This document shows, piece by piece, positions 62,439 through 64,000 of a stretch of DNA of 64,000 nt. The notes under the pieces were generated by a model, which did not search any database, had not been told where the DNA came from, and saw only the letters and a list, made by a program, of their open reading frames with translations. The stretch's first letter is position 1. Each line of letters starts with the position of its first letter. Position numbers and translations under genes: made by a program. Source of the DNA: Puniceibacterium antarcticum (lineage in GTDB: Bacteria; Pseudomonadota; Alphaproteobacteria; Rhodobacterales; Rhodobacteraceae); the NCBI RefSeq assembly GCF_002760615.1, contig NZ_AWWI01000120.1, forward strand, positions 1 through 64,000, read 5' to 3'.

Positions 62439-63317
62439 CTATGCCGACTTGGGGGCATCCGCTCTGTGACCTTCGCAAAACGCGCCTGATTGATCGCCCA
62501 CCAACAAAAGCTCGAATGTCACGCAAATCGTGTTGCGTGATCGGGCCAAGGGTCCCTCGGCATAGGGGCCATCAAAGCCAACGCACGCTGCCTCAAGCGC
62601 CACTCCTGACTGGGTCAGGCGGCCCTTGGTCAAAAGCACCTCGGTCGCGTAACTGCTGATTCCATCGCCTGTGGCAAACTCTGTTCCGATCAGACTGCCA
62701 ATGCCATGAATCGCAGCGCTTTCCAGCCCAGCTTGCCCAGCTATAGCTACCAAGGCATCATCGATCACCGCGTTTGGTCGTGCGATCGCCAGCACGGCAT
62801 TGGGCCCTGCGATCTCGCTCGTCTTGACGGGGCGAAACAGCAAAAACTGTGTTTCTGAATCCTGCGCGCTCTCCAGATGCGCGCCCGTGATCAGCAGGAC
62901 ATCCACATTCACCGCGTGATCAAGGACGGTATCCTCGCTGAAAAGGTGGCCCATGTGCAGGGCGCCGTCGCGATCCGCCCAGATCCCATGGACATGTGCA
63001 AACGGCGCACCATCGCGGCGCCCGAGGTGCACACCGGCGCGGATGATCCGCGCGTCATAAAGCGTGGTCATCGCGCTGTACCACGCCACATGCCCGTCCC
63101 CGGGCGCCGGCGCGGGGCGCACAAAGGACAGCTTGGCGACAGTCAGGTCCGACAGGTCAAACCAGGCCGCAGCCCCGTCCACGGCCGCTGTCATGGCCTG
63201 CAACAAGGGCACTCCGGCAGAAAGAGTGACCTTTTTGCGCGTCACGCGGCAAGGCACCGCACTGATCCTGTCGGTGGCCACCGGGCCGGGGTGGGTGATC
63301 TGACGCAGCTCAGACAT
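62439..63317 (-). CDS. Protein with two PCC/DUF296-like domains
   Basis: A 292-residue protein. The first half has FAHVHGIWADRDGALHMGHL, similar to the PCC (DUF296) metal-binding fold, and the second half has AIHGIGSLIGTEFATG, which looks like a second, weaker copy. PCC domains occur in DNA-binding and uncharacterised proteins. It overlaps the acyl-CoA ligase by 8 bases and is probably cotranscribed. Function unknown. Confidence 0.7.
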   Translation of the reverse strand: MSELRQITHPGPVATDRISAVPCRVTRKKVTLSAGVPLLQAMTAAVDGAAAWFDLSDLTVAKLSFVRPAPAPGDGHVAWYSAMTTLYDARIIRAGVHLGRRDGAPFAHVHGIWADRDGALHMGHLFSEDTVLDHAVNVDVLLITGAHLESAQDSETQFLLFRPVKTSEIAGPNAVLAIARPNAVIDDALVAIAGQAGLESAAIHGIGSLIGTEFATGDGISSYATEVLLTKGRLTQSGVALEAACVGFDGPYAEGPLARSRNTICVTFELLLVGDQSGAFCEGHRADAPKSA

Positions 63318-64000
63318 CGGCTAGGTCACCCCGGGCGTCCAGTTCGGCGCGGATCATCTTTTTGGTGATCTTGCCATAAGCCGATTTGGGCATTTCATCC
63401 CAGAACACCACCTTCTTGGGCATCTTGTAGCGTGGCAGGCGCGTACCCAGCCAGCTCAGCAGCACATCTGCATCTGGCGCTGTGCCACGGGCGACGCAAA
63501 CGGCAATGCCCACCTCACCCCACAGGGCATCCGGCACGCCCAGCACGGCTGTTTCAGAGATATCGGGATGCAGCAGGATCTTTTCCTCGATCTCGCGCGG
63601 GTAGATGTTCGACCCGCCCGAGATATACATGTCCGACGCGCGCCCGGTCAGATACACGAACCCTTCGGCATCCATATGACCCAGATCCCCGGTAAGGAAC
63701 CAGCCGTCTCGAAAGCTCTTTGCATTGGCCTCGGGGTTGTTGTGATAGCCGGCAAAGACGGCGGGGCCTATGACGGCAATCTCGCCCGTCTCCCCCGGTG
63801 CGCATTCCTGACCCGCGGCATCCTGCACCTGGACCTGCATGCCCGTCCGAGCAAACCCGCAGGTGCCGAGGCGCATGGCAGCGTCGTCTGCGGAATGGTG
63901 CACCGGCGGCAGGACGGTTATGTTGCCCGTCACTTCCCCCAGGCCAAAATACTGTACCAGAACCGGCCCCAGCACGTTCAGCGCACGTACCTGATCAGCT
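63310..64000 (-). CDS. Acyl-CoA synthetase (AMP-forming), C-terminal part cut by the right edge
   Basis: The reverse-strand frame is open to base 64000 and encodes the C-terminal 229 residues of an ANL-family ligase. Seen are YFGLGEVTGN, the hinge motif FLTGDLGHMDAEGFVYLTGR (A5/A8 region), SGGSNIYPREIEEK and the catalytic Lys in KSAYGKITKKM. The family activates an acid to acyl-AMP, then to acyl-CoA. The N-terminal domain and substrate pocket are outside the window. Confidence 0.92.
   Translation of the reverse strand, partial: ADQVRALNVLGPVLVQYFGLGEVTGNITVLPPVHHSADDAAMRLGTCGFARTGMQVQVQDAAGQECAPGETGEIAVIGPAVFAGYHNNPEANAKSFRDGWFLTGDLGHMDAEGFVYLTGRASDMYISGGSNIYPREIEEKILLHPDISETAVLGVPDALWGEVGIAVCVARGTAPDADVLLSWLGTRLPRYKMPKKVVFWDEMPKSAYGKITKKMIRAELDARGDLADV

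Overview
The window looks like chromosomal DNA from a roseobacter-type member of the Rhodobacterales (Alphaproteobacteria). The DNA is GC-rich. It carries a Caulobacter-type ccrM with clustered GANTC sites, a petABC operon for the cytochrome bc1 complex, a TIGR02186-type membrane protein beside a TauE transporter, and the tolC/pcm/PopZ-like block. These assignments rest on reading the sequence and on family knowledge; no database search was run.

Layout. Positions 1-8213 hold host genes: a glycosyltransferase cut by the left edge, a YgfZ-like folate protein overlapping a fructosamine-kinase-type kinase, efp, a small conserved protein, a PopZ-like protein with tolC and a divergent PCMT-family methyltransferase, then three envelope membrane genes. 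A tRNA-Cys (8214-8287) follows. A 10.3-kb integrated element is inserted in its 3' end and bounded by perfect 50-bp repeats (8241-8290 and 18529-18578). From 19072 host genes resume: ghrA, gamma-glutamyltransferase, murJ with a phospholipase-D-type protein, a rhomboid-like pseudoprotease, trpS, an ABC1/UbiB kinase, a class IV aminotransferase, Usp, Nfu and GNAT proteins, a complete BMP-type nucleoside ABC transporter (32736-37490), TauE, uvrC, a pteridine-reductase-like SDR, sppA with a zinc-ribbon mini-protein, priA, an FSA-type transaldolase, DUF484-xerC, petABC, a riboswitch-controlled thiBPQ operon, aroC, a DMT transporter, ccrM, rnhB, a PCC-domain protein and an acyl-CoA ligase cut by the right edge.

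The most interesting part is the island at 8241-18578. It encodes a tyrosine integrase, a small Xre repressor with twin operators, several small proteins, a possible trypco2-like cargo gene of low GC, and a full head-making and DNA-packaging set: connector, large terminase, head-closure protein, HNH nuclease, major capsid, prohead protease and portal. No tail, lysis or replication gene is visible. The reading frames are intact and tightly overlapping, and the ends match exactly, so this resembles a capsid-forming phage satellite more than a decayed prophage. In the excised circle the integrase gene would lie directly upstream of the structural operon on the same strand. One reading frame would run through attP and join the two, suggesting that excision could switch on the late genes.

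The host sequence also contains an intergenic repeat (four full copies and one inverted partial copy) with covarying hairpins at gene 3' ends, a TPP riboswitch and several clear terminators.
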